A stretch of 64,000 nt of DNA, from positions 124,001 through 188,000 of the forward strand of contig NZ_JADPKT010000070.1 of the NCBI RefSeq assembly GCF_023074075.1, written 5' to 3'. The notes below the pieces were generated by a model that did not search any database, had not been told where the DNA came from, and was given only the letters and a program-made list of their open reading frames with translations. The stretch's first letter is position 1. Each line of letters opens with the position of its first letter. The translations under genes were made by a program, and so were the position numbers. The DNA is from Bradyrhizobium sp. 138. GTDB lineage: Bacteria; Pseudomonadota; Alphaproteobacteria; Rhizobiales; Xanthobacteraceae. Shown piece after piece: positions 41,872 to 50,504 of this stretch.

Positions 41872-44784
41872 ATGTCGGGGATGCTGGTCGGTGAATTGAT
41901 CCTCTGGCTGATCGTCGCGATCGTCGTGATCGTGGTCGGTGTCTACATCGTGAACTGGCTCTACCACCGCTCCTCCAAGGAGACCTCGTTCGTCCGGACC
42001 GGCTTCCTCGGCGAACGCGTGGTCATCAATGGCGGCGCCTTCGTGCTGCCGTTCATCCACGACTACACGCCTGTCAACATGAACGTGCTGCCGATGGGCA
42101 TCGTGCGCTCCCGGCAGGATGCCGTGATCACCCGTGACCGCATGCGCGTCGATATCGAAGCCGACTTCTATGTCCGGGTGCAGGCGACGCGGGAAGCGGT
42201 ATCGATCGCCGCGGCGACGCTCGGCCGCCGCACCTTGGAGCCCGGGCAGCTGCATGCGCTGCTGGCCGGCAAGTTCATTTCCGCAATCCGCTCGGTCGCT
42301 TCCGAAATGACCATGGAGGAAATGCACGAGCGACGCGGGGATTATGTCGCGCGCGTCAAGACCGAAGCGGCGGAAGCTCTCGCCCAGAACGGCCTCGAGC
42401 TGGAATCGGTCGCGATTACCGATCTCGACCAGACCGACCTGGAGTTCTTCAACCCCTCGAACCGGTTCGATGCCGAAGGCCTGACCCAGCTGATGCAGGA
42501 CATCGAAGCCAAGCGGAAGCTGCGCAACGACATCGAGCAGGACTCGATGATCAAGATTCGAGCTCGCAATCTGGAAGCAGAGCGGCAGGCGCTCGAGATC
42601 GAGCGCGAGAGCGAGACCGCGCGCCTGGAGCAGGAACGCGACATCGAGATGCGCCGCGCGCTTCAGCGCACGGAAGTCGCCCGCGAACGGGCGCTGCGCG
42701 AAACTGAGGCCGAACAGGCGCAGATCTCGGCGCGCGAGGCTATCGAGCGCGCCCGCATCGCCAATGACCAGGCGATCGCGGAGGCCCGCATCGCCTCGGA
42801 GCGCGAGACCCGCCAGAAGGAGATCGAGCGGACCCGCACCATCGAGGAGAAGGAGCTGCTGGCCCGCGAGGAGATCGAGAAGACAAGGATCGCCAACCAG
42901 CGCTCGATCGACACCACGCGCATCGCTTCGGAACGCGAGGTGCGCCAGCGCGAGATCGAGCGGATGCGCACGGTCGAGGAAGCCGAGATTTCCGCCCGCG
43001 AAGCCATCGAAAAGGCGCGGATCCAGCAGGACCGCGTCGTCACCGACGCCCGCATCGCCAACGAGGAAGAGACGCGCCGCCGCGAGATCGAGCGTACGCG
43101 CGCCGTCGACGAGGCCGAGATCGCCGCGCGCGAGGCCACCGAGAAGGCCCGCATCGCGCAGACGCTGATCGTCAATGTCGAGCGCATCTCCTCGGACGAG
43201 CGCACCCGCGCGCTGGAGATCCAGCAGGTCCGCACCATTCAGGAGGCCGAGATCGAGGCGCAGCGCGCGGTCGAAGCCGCCCGCATCGCCCGCGAGCGGA
43301 CGCTGGCCGCCGAGCGTATCGCCGCCGAGCAGAACACGCGGCAACTCGAGATCGAGCGCAACCAGGCGCTCGACGTCGCCGGCATCGCCGCGCGCGAGAC
43401 CACAGAGGCCAGCCGCATCGCCCAGGAGGAGCGCGTGCGCTCGCTCGAGATCGCCCGCAACCGCGCCATCGAGGAAGCCGATATCGCCTCGCGCGAGGCG
43501 ATCGAGGCGGCCCGCATCGCCCAGGAGAAGGCGGTTGCGGCCGAACGCATCCAGGCCGAGCGCGACACCCGCGCGCTCGAAATCGAGCGCACCGGCGTGC
43601 TGGAGGCGGCCGAATTGAAGCGGCGCGACGCCATCGAGCGCCAGCGCATCACGGTCGATCTGGCGCTCGAGGCCGAGCGCATCAACTCCTCCAAGAAGCG
43701 CGAGGTGCTCAATATCGAGCAGAAGAAGGCGGTCGAGATCGCCGATGAGGACCGCGTCATCGCGCTGTCGACCAAGAAATCCGAGCGGATCGACGCCGAC
43801 CGCCAGGTCCGGCAGGCCGAGATCGTCGCGCGCAAGGAGGTCGAGACCACCGACGTCTCGCGCGAGCAGGCGCTGGAAGCCGCCCGCATCGAACGGCGCC
43901 GTGCGATCGAGCAGCTCGAGGTCGCCCGCGTGCAATCCTTGCAGGAGGCCGAGATCGCCTCCCGCGAGGAGGTCGAGCGTGCGCGCATCTCGTCGGATCG
44001 CGGGCTCGACGAAGCCCGGATCGGCCGCGAGCGCGAGCTGCGCAAGCTCGAAGTCAATCGCGAGAAGGAGGTCGAGACGGTCCTGATGGAGAAGGCCATC
44101 GCCATCCATCTGAAGTCCCTGGAAGAGTCCGCCGCCAAGGCGTCGGCCGAGGAAGCACGGATGCGCGCGACCGAAGCGACCGAGCGCGTCATCACCGCGC
44201 GCGAGAACGAGATCGCCAAGCGGCGCAAGACGGTGGAAATCCTGATCGCCGAGAAACAGGCCGAGGAGACCCGGATCGCCGCGGAGGCCGAGCGCGTGCG
44301 CGCGGCTGTCGAGGCCGAGGCACAGCGGATGCTCAACGAGGCGGAGAACGTGCTGACCGATCAGGCGCGCTACTCGCTGTTCCGCAGAAAACTGCTCGAC
44401 CGGATCGAGGGCATCGTGCGCGAAAGCGTCAAGCCGATGGAGAAGATCGAAGGCATCCGCATCCTCCAGGTCGACGGCCTCAACGGCAACGGGAATAGTG
44501 GCAATCGCGGCCGCAGCGCCACAGACGAGGTGATCGACTCCGCCCTGCGCTACCGCGTCCAGGCGCCGCTGATCGACTCGATCCTGGCCGATATCGGCGT
44601 CGAGGGTGGCAGCCTCGCCAGAATGCCGGGCCTGATCCGCGAGGCGCGCGACATGCAGGGCATCAAGGAGTCCGCGCGCAAGAGCGGCGGAGGCGGAGGT
44701 GGCGGCGACAAGCCGGCCGCCACCCCGCCGGCGGCGGAAGGTGGCGAACCGCCGGCCGAGCGCGGGCCGCGGAAGAAGAGCTGA
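41872..44784 (+). CDS. Giant flotillin (YqiK-like) with 44-residue coiled-coil repeats
   Basis: 970 aa, about twice the usual 450-550. One N-terminal membrane helix (LILWLIVAIVVIVVGVYIVNW, about 8-28), an SPFH domain at about 35-215 (RTGFLGERVVINGGAFVLPF, AVITRDRMRVDIEADFYVRV, GLELESVAITDLDQTDLEFF), then about 600 residues of charged coiled coil, and a C-terminal region (LFRRKLLDRIEGIVRESVKPMEK) with a Gly-rich tail. The coil between residues 285 and 581 consists of seven tandem units. Flotillins organise membrane microdomains. Placement inside a transport/catabolic operon suggests it scaffolds the ABC fusion or the molybdenum enzyme at the membrane; that is inference. Confidence 0.9.
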   Translation: MSGMLVGELILWLIVAIVVIVVGVYIVNWLYHRSSKETSFVRTGFLGERVVINGGAFVLPFIHDYTPVNMNVLPMGIVRSRQDAVITRDRMRVDIEADFYVRVQATREAVSIAAATLGRRTLEPGQLHALLAGKFISAIRSVASEMTMEEMHERRGDYVARVKTEAAEALAQNGLELESVAITDLDQTDLEFFNPSNRFDAEGLTQLMQDIEAKRKLRNDIEQDSMIKIRARNLEAERQALEIERESETARLEQERDIEMRRALQRTEVARERALRETEAEQAQISAREAIERARIANDQAIAEARIASERETRQKEIERTRTIEEKELLAREEIEKTRIANQRSIDTTRIASEREVRQREIERMRTVEEAEISAREAIEKARIQQDRVVTDARIANEEETRRREIERTRAVDEAEIAAREATEKARIAQTLIVNVERISSDERTRALEIQQVRTIQEAEIEAQRAVEAARIARERTLAAERIAAEQNTRQLEIERNQALDVAGIAARETTEASRIAQEERVRSLEIARNRAIEEADIASREAIEAARIAQEKAVAAERIQAERDTRALEIERTGVLEAAELKRRDAIERQRITVDLALEAERINSSKKREVLNIEQKKAVEIADEDRVIALSTKKSERIDADRQVRQAEIVARKEVETTDVSREQALEAARIERRRAIEQLEVARVQSLQEAEIASREEVERARISSDRGLDEARIGRERELRKLEVNREKEVETVLMEKAIAIHLKSLEESAAKASAEEARMRATEATERVITARENEIAKRRKTVEILIAEKQAEETRIAAEAERVRAAVEAEAQRMLNEAENVLTDQARYSLFRRKLLDRIEGIVRESVKPMEKIEGIRILQVDGLNGNGNSGNRGRSATDEVIDSALRYRVQAPLIDSILADIGVEGGSLARMPGLIREARDMQGIKESARKSGGGGGGGDKPAATPPAAEGGEPPAERGPRKKS
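42724..43614 (+). repeat. 132-base in-frame repeats (seven units) in the flotillin coiled coil
   Basis: Units begin at 42724, 42856, 42988, 43120, 43252, 43384 and 43483. Six are 132 bases (44 residues = four hendecads); the sixth is 99 bases (33 residues = three hendecads). Each opens with a version of I-A-R-E-A-I-E-x-A-R-I-A and ends with E-I-E-R-x-R-x-x-E-E-A-E. Diverged units continue to about 44080. Confidence 0.85.
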
Positions 44785-44793
44785 GGTCGCGTC

Positions 44794-45231
44794 ATGGCCC
44801 GCGTCTACGTCTCCACCGTCGTCAATGCCCGCAACGACCGCGTCTGGGCGCGGGTGCGCGATTTCAACGGCCTGCCGAACTGGCATCCGGCCATCGCCGA
44901 GAGCCGCATCGAGGGCGGCGAGCCCTCCGACAAGATCGGTTGTGTCAGGGATTTCCGCCTGCGGAACGGCGACCGCATCCGCGAAAAGCTGCTCGGCCTC
45001 TCCGACTACGACATGTTCTGCACCTATTCGATCCTGGAATCCCCGATGGGTGTCGAGAACTACGTCGCGACGCTGCGCCTCACCCCCGTCACCGACGGCG
45101 ACCAGACTTTCATGGAATGGACCGCGGAATTCGACTGCCCGCCGGAGCGCGAGACCGAGCTCGTCAGCAATATCGGCGGCGGCGTGTTCCAGGGCGGGTT
45201 CGATGCGCTGAAGCGTGTGTTCGGAGGCTAG
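44794..45231 (+). CDS. SRPBCC-family (CoxG-like) protein, first of a pair
   Basis: 145 aa, START/Bet v 1-type helix-grip fold: VYVSTVVNARNDRVWARVRDFNGLPNWHPAIAES at the front, SDKIGCVRDFRLRNGDRIREKLL and a C-terminal helix FQGGFDALKRVFGG. SRPBCC proteins bind hydrophobic ligands; CoxG relatives accompany CO dehydrogenase-type molybdenum hydroxylases and help membrane association or substrate handling. It begins nine bases after the flotillin stop and is followed two bases later by its paralogue. Confidence 0.85.
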   Translation: MARVYVSTVVNARNDRVWARVRDFNGLPNWHPAIAESRIEGGEPSDKIGCVRDFRLRNGDRIREKLLGLSDYDMFCTYSILESPMGVENYVATLRLTPVTDGDQTFMEWTAEFDCPPERETELVSNIGGGVFQGGFDALKRVFGG

Positions 45232-45233
45232 CC

Positions 45234-45677
45234 GTGCCGCATATCGTCAAGAGCACGATCCTGAATGCACCGACCGACGCGGCGTGGGCCGTGCTGCGCG
45301 ATTTCAACGGGCACGATCGCTGGCATCCGGCGGTTGCGACCTCGTCGATCGAACGCGCGCAGTCCGCCGACAAGATCGGCTGCGTCAGGCGCTTCAAGCT
45401 CAACGACGGCTCCGAGCTGCGTGAGCAATTGCTGGCGCTGTCGGACCTCGAACAGTCCTTCAGCTATTGCCTGCTCGATACGCCGGTGCCGATGTTCAAC
45501 TACGTCGCCCATGTCCGGCTGTTGCCGGTCACCGATGGCGACCGCACCTTCTGGCACTGGGAATCCCGCTTCACCACCAAGCCTGGGGATCACGACCGCA
45601 TCACGCACATGGTCGCGGAAGACATCTATCAGGCAGGCTTCGAGGCGATCCGCCGGCATCTGAGGGAGGCCGCATAG
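45234..45677 (+). CDS. SRPBCC-family (CoxG-like) protein, second of a pair
   Basis: 147 aa, clearly a paralogue of the preceding gene (shared DFNG-x(4)-WHPA, S-ADKIGCVR and PVTDGD-TF motifs). It starts with GTG at 45234, ten bases downstream of a GGAGG that lies inside the end of the previous gene. The larger open frame upstream is a shadow of that gene. Two diverged copies could form a heterodimer or bind substrate and product separately. Confidence 0.85.
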   Translation: MPHIVKSTILNAPTDAAWAVLRDFNGHDRWHPAVATSSIERAQSADKIGCVRRFKLNDGSELREQLLALSDLEQSFSYCLLDTPVPMFNYVAHVRLLPVTDGDRTFWHWESRFTTKPGDHDRITHMVAEDIYQAGFEAIRRHLREAA

Positions 45678-45679
45678 TC

Positions 45680-46498
45680 ATGGCCGTGACAGTGAAGACG
45701 TTTACCAGCGCGAGCGAGGCGGCCGGCGCGCTGTCCTCGGACCGCAGCGCGCGTTATCTCGGCGGCGGCACGCTGGTGATGCGGGCGCTGAACGAGGGGG
45801 ACGTTTCCATCTCGACGGTCGTGCGCACGCAAGATCAGGCGCTGTCCCGGATCGACGCCTCGGGGCCGCGCATTACGCTCGGCGCCGGCGTTACCTTTGC
45901 GCGCGTCCTCGCCGAACGCGACCTCGCCTTCCTGCACGCGCCGGCCCGCTCGATCGGCGGACCTGCCGTGCGCAACATGGGAACCATCGGCGGCAATCTC
46001 TTCGCGCAAAATCCCTATGGCGATTTCACCGTGGCGCTGCTGGCGCTTGATGCAACCGTCACTGTGGCCGGCGGCTTCGGCGCGCGCGACGTCCCGATCG
46101 AAGAGTTTTTGCAGGGGCGGGAACGGCAGACCGGGACGTTGGTGCTGTCGGTGTCCTGCACCCGGCCCGCGAACAGCGAAGCCTTCCGCTATCGCAAGAT
46201 CGCCCGCATCAAGCCGAAGGGCGGCTCGGTCATCACGCTCGCGGCCCATCTGCCGCTCAGCGGCGGCCGGATTGCGGGCGCGCGGGTCGCGCTGGGATCG
46301 ATGGCGCCGACCCAGATCCGCGCCCGCGCCGCCGAGCGTGCACTGGAGGGACGCGCGCCGGACGCCGCGACCATCGCGGCGGCCGCATCGGCAGTGACGG
46401 AGGGAACATCGCCGTCCGACAACGCGCTCGGCAGCGCCTGGTATCGCCGCGAGATCGTCGGCGTGCATCTGCGCCGTTTACTGTCGGGACAGGAATAG
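45680..46498 (+). CDS. FAD-binding subunit of molybdenum hydroxylase (CoxM-like)
   Basis: 272 aa. FAD motifs RYLGGGTLVMRALN near residue 25 and GGPAVRNMGTIGGNLFAQNPYGD near residue 95 are those of the medium subunit of CO dehydrogenase/xanthine dehydrogenase-type enzymes; the CO dehydrogenase flavoprotein C-terminal domain follows (AFRYRKIARIKPKGGSVI). It starts with ATG at 45680, two bases after the stop of the SRPBCC gene, and is followed five bases later by the Fe-S subunit. Confidence 0.9.
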   Translation: MAVTVKTFTSASEAAGALSSDRSARYLGGGTLVMRALNEGDVSISTVVRTQDQALSRIDASGPRITLGAGVTFARVLAERDLAFLHAPARSIGGPAVRNMGTIGGNLFAQNPYGDFTVALLALDATVTVAGGFGARDVPIEEFLQGRERQTGTLVLSVSCTRPANSEAFRYRKIARIKPKGGSVITLAAHLPLSGGRIAGARVALGSMAPTQIRARAAERALEGRAPDAATIAAAASAVTEGTSPSDNALGSAWYRREIVGVHLRRLLSGQE

Positions 46499-46503
46499 AG
46501 CCC

Positions 46504-46980
46504 ATGTCGAAGATCCCCCTGCAGTTTCGTCATAACGGCCGCGACGTCGCGATCTTCGTCGATGGCGGCACCAATCTCTTGGTGGCGCTGCGCGAGCTGA
46601 TTGGCGACATGACGCCCAAATTCGGCTGCGGCCAGGGCGGCTGCGGCACCTGCAGCGTGCTTGTTGACGGCGAGCTTCACCTCTCCTGCCTGACGTTGGC
46701 GGAGACGGTCGCCGGCCGCACGATCGAGACGCTCGACGGCATGAAGCAGGGCCCGAACCTGCATCCGCTGCAACGTGCCTTCGCCGACAATTTTGCCGCC
46801 CAGTGTGGCTATTGCACACCGGGCATGCTGATGGCGGCCAAGGCGCTGCTCGACCGCAATCCCTCGCCCAGCCGCGACGAGGTCGTCGAAGCCATCTCCG
46901 GCAACATCTGCCGTTGCACCGGCTACGAGCCGATCATCAATGCCATCCTCGCCGCCGCCGGCGGCCGGGTCAGCGCGTAA
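46504..46980 (+). CDS. 2Fe-2S subunit of molybdenum hydroxylase (CoxS-like)
   Basis: 158 aa. First cluster ligands in KFGCGQGGCGTCSVLVDGELHLSC, second cluster in QCGYCTPGMLMAA and GNICRCTGYEPII. Complete and of normal length for the small subunit; it relays electrons between the molybdenum site and FAD. Confidence 0.93.
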   Translation: MSKIPLQFRHNGRDVAIFVDGGTNLLVALRELIGDMTPKFGCGQGGCGTCSVLVDGELHLSCLTLAETVAGRTIETLDGMKQGPNLHPLQRAFADNFAAQCGYCTPGMLMAAKALLDRNPSPSRDEVVEAISGNICRCTGYEPIINAILAAAGGRVSA

Positions 46981-46992
46981 GGAAACGCGACC

Positions 46993-48588
46993 ATGCTGGA
47001 ACTGCGCAAGGACATCTTCGCCGACGAGCGCGACGATAACCTCAAGGAAATCGGCAAGGGCACGCAACGCCAGGACATGCTCGGCCATGTCACGGGCACG
47101 TCGAGCTATTTTGGCGATCACAAGCTGCAAGGCATGCTGCATTTGAAGGTCGTTCGCTCGACACAGGCCCATGCCAGGATCCGTCGCATCGATACCGCGG
47201 AGGCCGAGCGCTCGGCCGGCGTGCGCCGCATCATTCGTGGCACCGACGTGCCTGTTAACCTCAACACGCTTCTGAGCCTGATCAATTTCGGCAAGGACGA
47301 CGAGCCGTCGCTGGCGGTCGACAAGGTCCGCTACAAGGGCGAGCCGATCCTTGCCATCGTTGCCGACAGCGAGCGCGAGGCCTTCGAGGCCATCGCCAAA
47401 GTGCGTGTCGACTATGAGCCGTTGCCGGCCGTGTTCGACGTCGAGGATGCGCTGAAGCCCGGTGCGCCCGTGGTCAACGAGACCTATCCGAAGAACGCGT
47501 TCATCTATCATGACGTCTACGACCACCAGCGCCTGCGGTTCGGCGATGCCGATGCGGCGCTCGCGGGCGCAGACCACGTGCTCGAGCAGCGCTACCAGAT
47601 GTCGCCGATCGAGCACGCGCCCACCGAAACCAACGGCGCCATCTCCGCGCCCGACACCAACGGCCGCTACGTCGTCTATACCTCGACACAAGCGCTGTTC
47701 TTCTCGGTCGATACCTGCGCCAAGATCCTCGACGTACCCTCGAACACCTTCCACTTCATCGGCGGCACCGTCGGCGGCGGCTTCGGCGGCAAGGTGGACA
47801 CCTTGACCGAGCCGCTCGCGATCCTCGGCGCCATGCTGACCGGACGCCCGGTCCGCTACGTGTTCGGGCGCGAGGAGGAGATGCAATACGGGCCGCCGCG
47901 CGGTGCCGAGCGTATCTACATCAAGGACGGCGTGATGCGCGACGGCCGCATCGTCGCGCGCAAGATCCGCGCTTTTTTCGACAGCGGCGCCTATACGCGA
48001 CTGTCGAGCTACGCCGCGGTGAAGTGCGCCGCGCATCTGCCGGGCCCCTACACCGTCCCGAACGTCTATGGCGACGTCTACTGCGTCTTCACCAATCGCA
48101 CGCCCGCAACGGCCATGCGCGGCTTCGGCGTCACCGCGATGGACTTCGCCATCGAGTGCCAGATGGACAAGCTCGCGAACCTCGTCGGCATGGACCCGAT
48201 GGAGTTTCGCATTCTCAACGCCTATCGCGACGGCGACATGAAGGCGCACCGGCGCGAGGCCAAGAACACCGCGCTGATCGAATGCGTTCAGGTCGCTGCC
48301 GAGAAGGCCAAATGGCCGATCCGCGACGAGTTCAGGCGCGCGTCCTCGCGCAAGGACGGCGGCGGCAGCCGCGCGGCCATCCCGCCGACGCCGACGGATT
48401 CTTCGCGCGCGAGGCCGACGACGCCGTCGCAGCAGCGCACGAGCTATGACCGCCTGCCGCCGACCGTCACGAGAGAACCGCCGCGCGATCCGCCCCCGCC
48501 GGCACCGCCGCCTCCATCACCGCGCCCGGCGGCGCCATCCCACGGCGCGACGCGATTCTCATCCGTGTTCGGCACCAGGAGACGCTGA
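46993..48588 (+). CDS. Molybdopterin-binding subunit of molybdenum hydroxylase, N-terminal half (split gene)
   Basis: 531 aa. Residues about 1-450 match the first half of the large subunit: KEIGKGTQRQDMLGHVTGTSSYFGDH, SPIEHAPTETNGAISAPDTNG, GGTVGGGFGGKVDTLTEPLA and NRTPATAMRGFGVTAMDFAIE. From about 450 the sequence turns into a Ser/Arg/Pro-rich tail with PPPPAPPPPSPRP and ends at TRRR. The second half of the subunit is encoded immediately downstream in another frame. The junction lies in a linker, not in a domain, so both halves could fold and assemble. A split Mo subunit has a precedent in the nicotinate dehydrogenase of Eubacterium barkeri (NdhL and NdhM). Confidence 0.85.
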   Translation: MLELRKDIFADERDDNLKEIGKGTQRQDMLGHVTGTSSYFGDHKLQGMLHLKVVRSTQAHARIRRIDTAEAERSAGVRRIIRGTDVPVNLNTLLSLINFGKDDEPSLAVDKVRYKGEPILAIVADSEREAFEAIAKVRVDYEPLPAVFDVEDALKPGAPVVNETYPKNAFIYHDVYDHQRLRFGDADAALAGADHVLEQRYQMSPIEHAPTETNGAISAPDTNGRYVVYTSTQALFFSVDTCAKILDVPSNTFHFIGGTVGGGFGGKVDTLTEPLAILGAMLTGRPVRYVFGREEEMQYGPPRGAERIYIKDGVMRDGRIVARKIRAFFDSGAYTRLSSYAAVKCAAHLPGPYTVPNVYGDVYCVFTNRTPATAMRGFGVTAMDFAIECQMDKLANLVGMDPMEFRILNAYRDGDMKAHRREAKNTALIECVQVAAEKAKWPIRDEFRRASSRKDGGGSRAAIPPTPTDSSRARPTTPSQQRTSYDRLPPTVTREPPRDPPPPAPPPPSPRPAAPSHGATRFSSVFGTRRR

Positions 48589-48589
48589 C

Positions 48590-49612
48590 ATGACCAGGCA
48601 TCGCGGACGCGGCATGGCGTCGATCAATTATCCCATCGGCATGAACCTCGGCGGCGATCCGAGCCAGGCCCTGGTGCACTCCAATCCCAGCGGCAAGTTC
48701 ACGGTGGCGCTGTCGTCGATCGATCTGGGACAGGGCATGAAGTCGGTGACGCGGCAGATCTGCGCCGAGACGCTTGGCGTGCCGGTCGAGGACGTCTATG
48801 TCGACACGGCGGACTCCGACACCGGCCCGCACTGCATGGGCTCGTTCGCCTCGCGCGGCACCCACCGCGTCGGCAATGCCGTGATGGCCGCCGCGCGCGA
48901 GGCCCGCGGCGTGATGATGGAAGCGGCTGCCGAGGAGCTCGAGGTCAACGCCGCCGATCTCGAAACCGACGGCCGCGGCAATATCCACGTCAAGGGCGCG
49001 CCGCACCGCTCGATCTCGACCAAGGATGTCGCGATCGCTGCCCAGTTCAAGCAGGGCAAGACCATCTCGGGCCGCGGCATCTTTCTCGTTCCGCTCTCCA
49101 ACGTCGATCCGGAGACCGGCGAGATGTCGCCGACGACCTGCTACGCCCATGCCTGCCTCGTCGCCGAGGTCGAGATCGATGACGAGACCGGCGAGGTCGC
49201 GATGGTCCGGATGGATTCCGCCTATGAGCTCGGCCGCGCGCTCAACCCGCGTCTGGTCGAACAGCAGCTCGTCGGCGGCGCCTGGATGGGCGTCAGCCAT
49301 GCGCTCTACGAGACCCCCGAGCCTTATTATCCCGATCCCGTTCACGGGCCCCGCGACTTCGTCGAATATCTGATGCCCGGCCCCGGCGACATCTGCCCGC
49401 ACGATATCGCGGTGCTGGAACGTCCCGCTCCTGATGGTCCCTTCGGCGCCAAGGGTCCCGGCGAGATGTGCGCCAATCCGGTGCTGCCGGCCGTTGCGAA
49501 CGCGATCTTCAACGCCGTCGGCGTGCGCATCGACGATTTGCCGATCACGCCCGAAAAGGTGCTGCGCGCGATCAAAGCCCAAGGCGGCGCACGGCCGCAG
49601 GCACGGCGCTGA
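48590..49612 (+). CDS. Molybdopterin-binding subunit of molybdenum hydroxylase, C-terminal half (split gene)
   Basis: 340 aa. It begins RHRGRGMASINYPIGMNLGG, continues VALSSIDLGQGMKSVTRQICAETLGVP and GSFASRGTHRVGNAVM, and ends with the active-site region PFGAKGPGEMCANPVLPAVANAI, whose GE holds the expected catalytic Glu. ATG at 48590 is one base after the end of the N-terminal half and in a different reading frame; AGGAGA lies about ten bases upstream. Together the halves make one complete Mo subunit. It is followed by CoxD- and CoxE-like genes. Confidence 0.87.
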   Translation: MTRHRGRGMASINYPIGMNLGGDPSQALVHSNPSGKFTVALSSIDLGQGMKSVTRQICAETLGVPVEDVYVDTADSDTGPHCMGSFASRGTHRVGNAVMAAAREARGVMMEAAAEELEVNAADLETDGRGNIHVKGAPHRSISTKDVAIAAQFKQGKTISGRGIFLVPLSNVDPETGEMSPTTCYAHACLVAEVEIDDETGEVAMVRMDSAYELGRALNPRLVEQQLVGGAWMGVSHALYETPEPYYPDPVHGPRDFVEYLMPGPGDICPHDIAVLERPAPDGPFGAKGPGEMCANPVLPAVANAIFNAVGVRIDDLPITPEKVLRAIKAQGGARPQARR

Positions 49613-49622
49613 GGGAAACACC

Positions 49623-50504
49623 GTGGCCGTTCGCAGCAACATCGTCGGCATCGACAGCCCGGAGGCGCTGGAGAAGGCGCTGCGGGCGGCCTATTACCTC
49701 GCCGACGAGGGCCTTGCGACATCAGCCTATCTTGGCCTCGCGCTCGGCAAGCCACTGCTGCTCGAAGGCGCACCCGGCGTCGGCAAGACCGAAGCGGCAA
49801 AGGCGATCGCCGCCGTGCTCGGCCGGCGCCTGATCCGCCTGCAATGCTACGAGGGCATCGACGCCTCCGCCGCGCTCTATGAGTGGAACTACCCGCGCCA
49901 GATGCTGGCGATCCGTCAGGCCGGTGACGAGAGCATCGACATCTATGGCGAGACCTTCCTGATCGAACGTCCCATGCTGGCCGCCCTGCGCGCGCCCGAT
50001 TCCACCGTGCTGCTGATCGACGAGATCGATCGCGCCGATCAGGAGTTCGAAGCCTTCCTGCTCGAATTCCTCTCCGACTTCCAGATCTCGATTCCCGAGC
50101 GCGGCACGGTTCGCGCGGCCGAACGCCCGGTCGTGGTCCTCACCTCGAACCGGACCCGCGATCTGCACGAGGCCCTGCGCCGCCGCTGCGTCTATCACTG
50201 GATCGACTATCCCAGCGCCGAGCGCGAGGCGCGGATCATCATGATGCGTGCCTCCAGCGTTGCCGAGGCCACCGCCCGCGCCGTTGTCGCGGCCGTGGAG
50301 AAGTTGCGGCGCGAGCCGCTGAGCAAAGCGCCCGGCATTGCCGAGGCCGTCGACTGGGCCGAGGCGGCGACGCTGCTGCACAAAGGCGGCGCGCGCTGGC
50401 CGGACGCGTTCAAGCGCTCGATCGGCGTGGCGCTGAAGGATGAAGAAGACCTGCATTTCATCTCGCCGCGGCTCGATGCCATGCTCGCGGAGGCGACCGC
50501 ATGA
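49623..50504 (+). CDS. MoxR-type AAA ATPase (CoxD-like)
   Basis: 293 aa. Walker A LEGAPGVGKTEAAKAIA near residue 48, YEGIDASAALYEWNYPRQML characteristic of CoxD-type MoxR proteins, Walker B VLLIDEIDRADQEFEAFLLE, sensor 1 VLTSNRTRDLHEALRRRCVYH. CoxD-type chaperones mature the molybdenum site in CO dehydrogenase-type enzymes. GTG at 49623 follows GAGGGA. The TGA overlaps the ATG of the VWA gene by four bases, a coupling that fits the MoxR-VWA working pair. Confidence 0.9.
   Translation: MAVRSNIVGIDSPEALEKALRAAYYLADEGLATSAYLGLALGKPLLLEGAPGVGKTEAAKAIAAVLGRRLIRLQCYEGIDASAALYEWNYPRQMLAIRQAGDESIDIYGETFLIERPMLAALRAPDSTVLLIDEIDRADQEFEAFLLEFLSDFQISIPERGTVRAAERPVVVLTSNRTRDLHEALRRRCVYHWIDYPSAEREARIIMMRASSVAEATARAVVAAVEKLRREPLSKAPGIAEAVDWAEAATLLHKGGARWPDAFKRSIGVALKDEEDLHFISPRLDAMLAEATA

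Noticed and set aside
42724..43614. CRISPR-like array, because of regularly spaced repeats
   Set aside because: Units are contiguous, in frame, diverged and encode coiled coil; there are no unique spacers or cas genes.
41107..44886. Long antisense open frame (1259 codons) across the flotillin gene
   Set aside because: It mirrors the repeat of the flotillin coding strand, is Leu/Asp/Gly-biased and has no ribosome binding site or domain.
48330..48600. Simple frameshift error splitting one Mo-subunit gene
   Set aside because: The N-terminal half has an about 80-residue linker not expected in a single subunit, and the C-terminal half has its own ATG and AGGAGA; a plain indel would not add such sequence. 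A sequencing check is still worthwhile.
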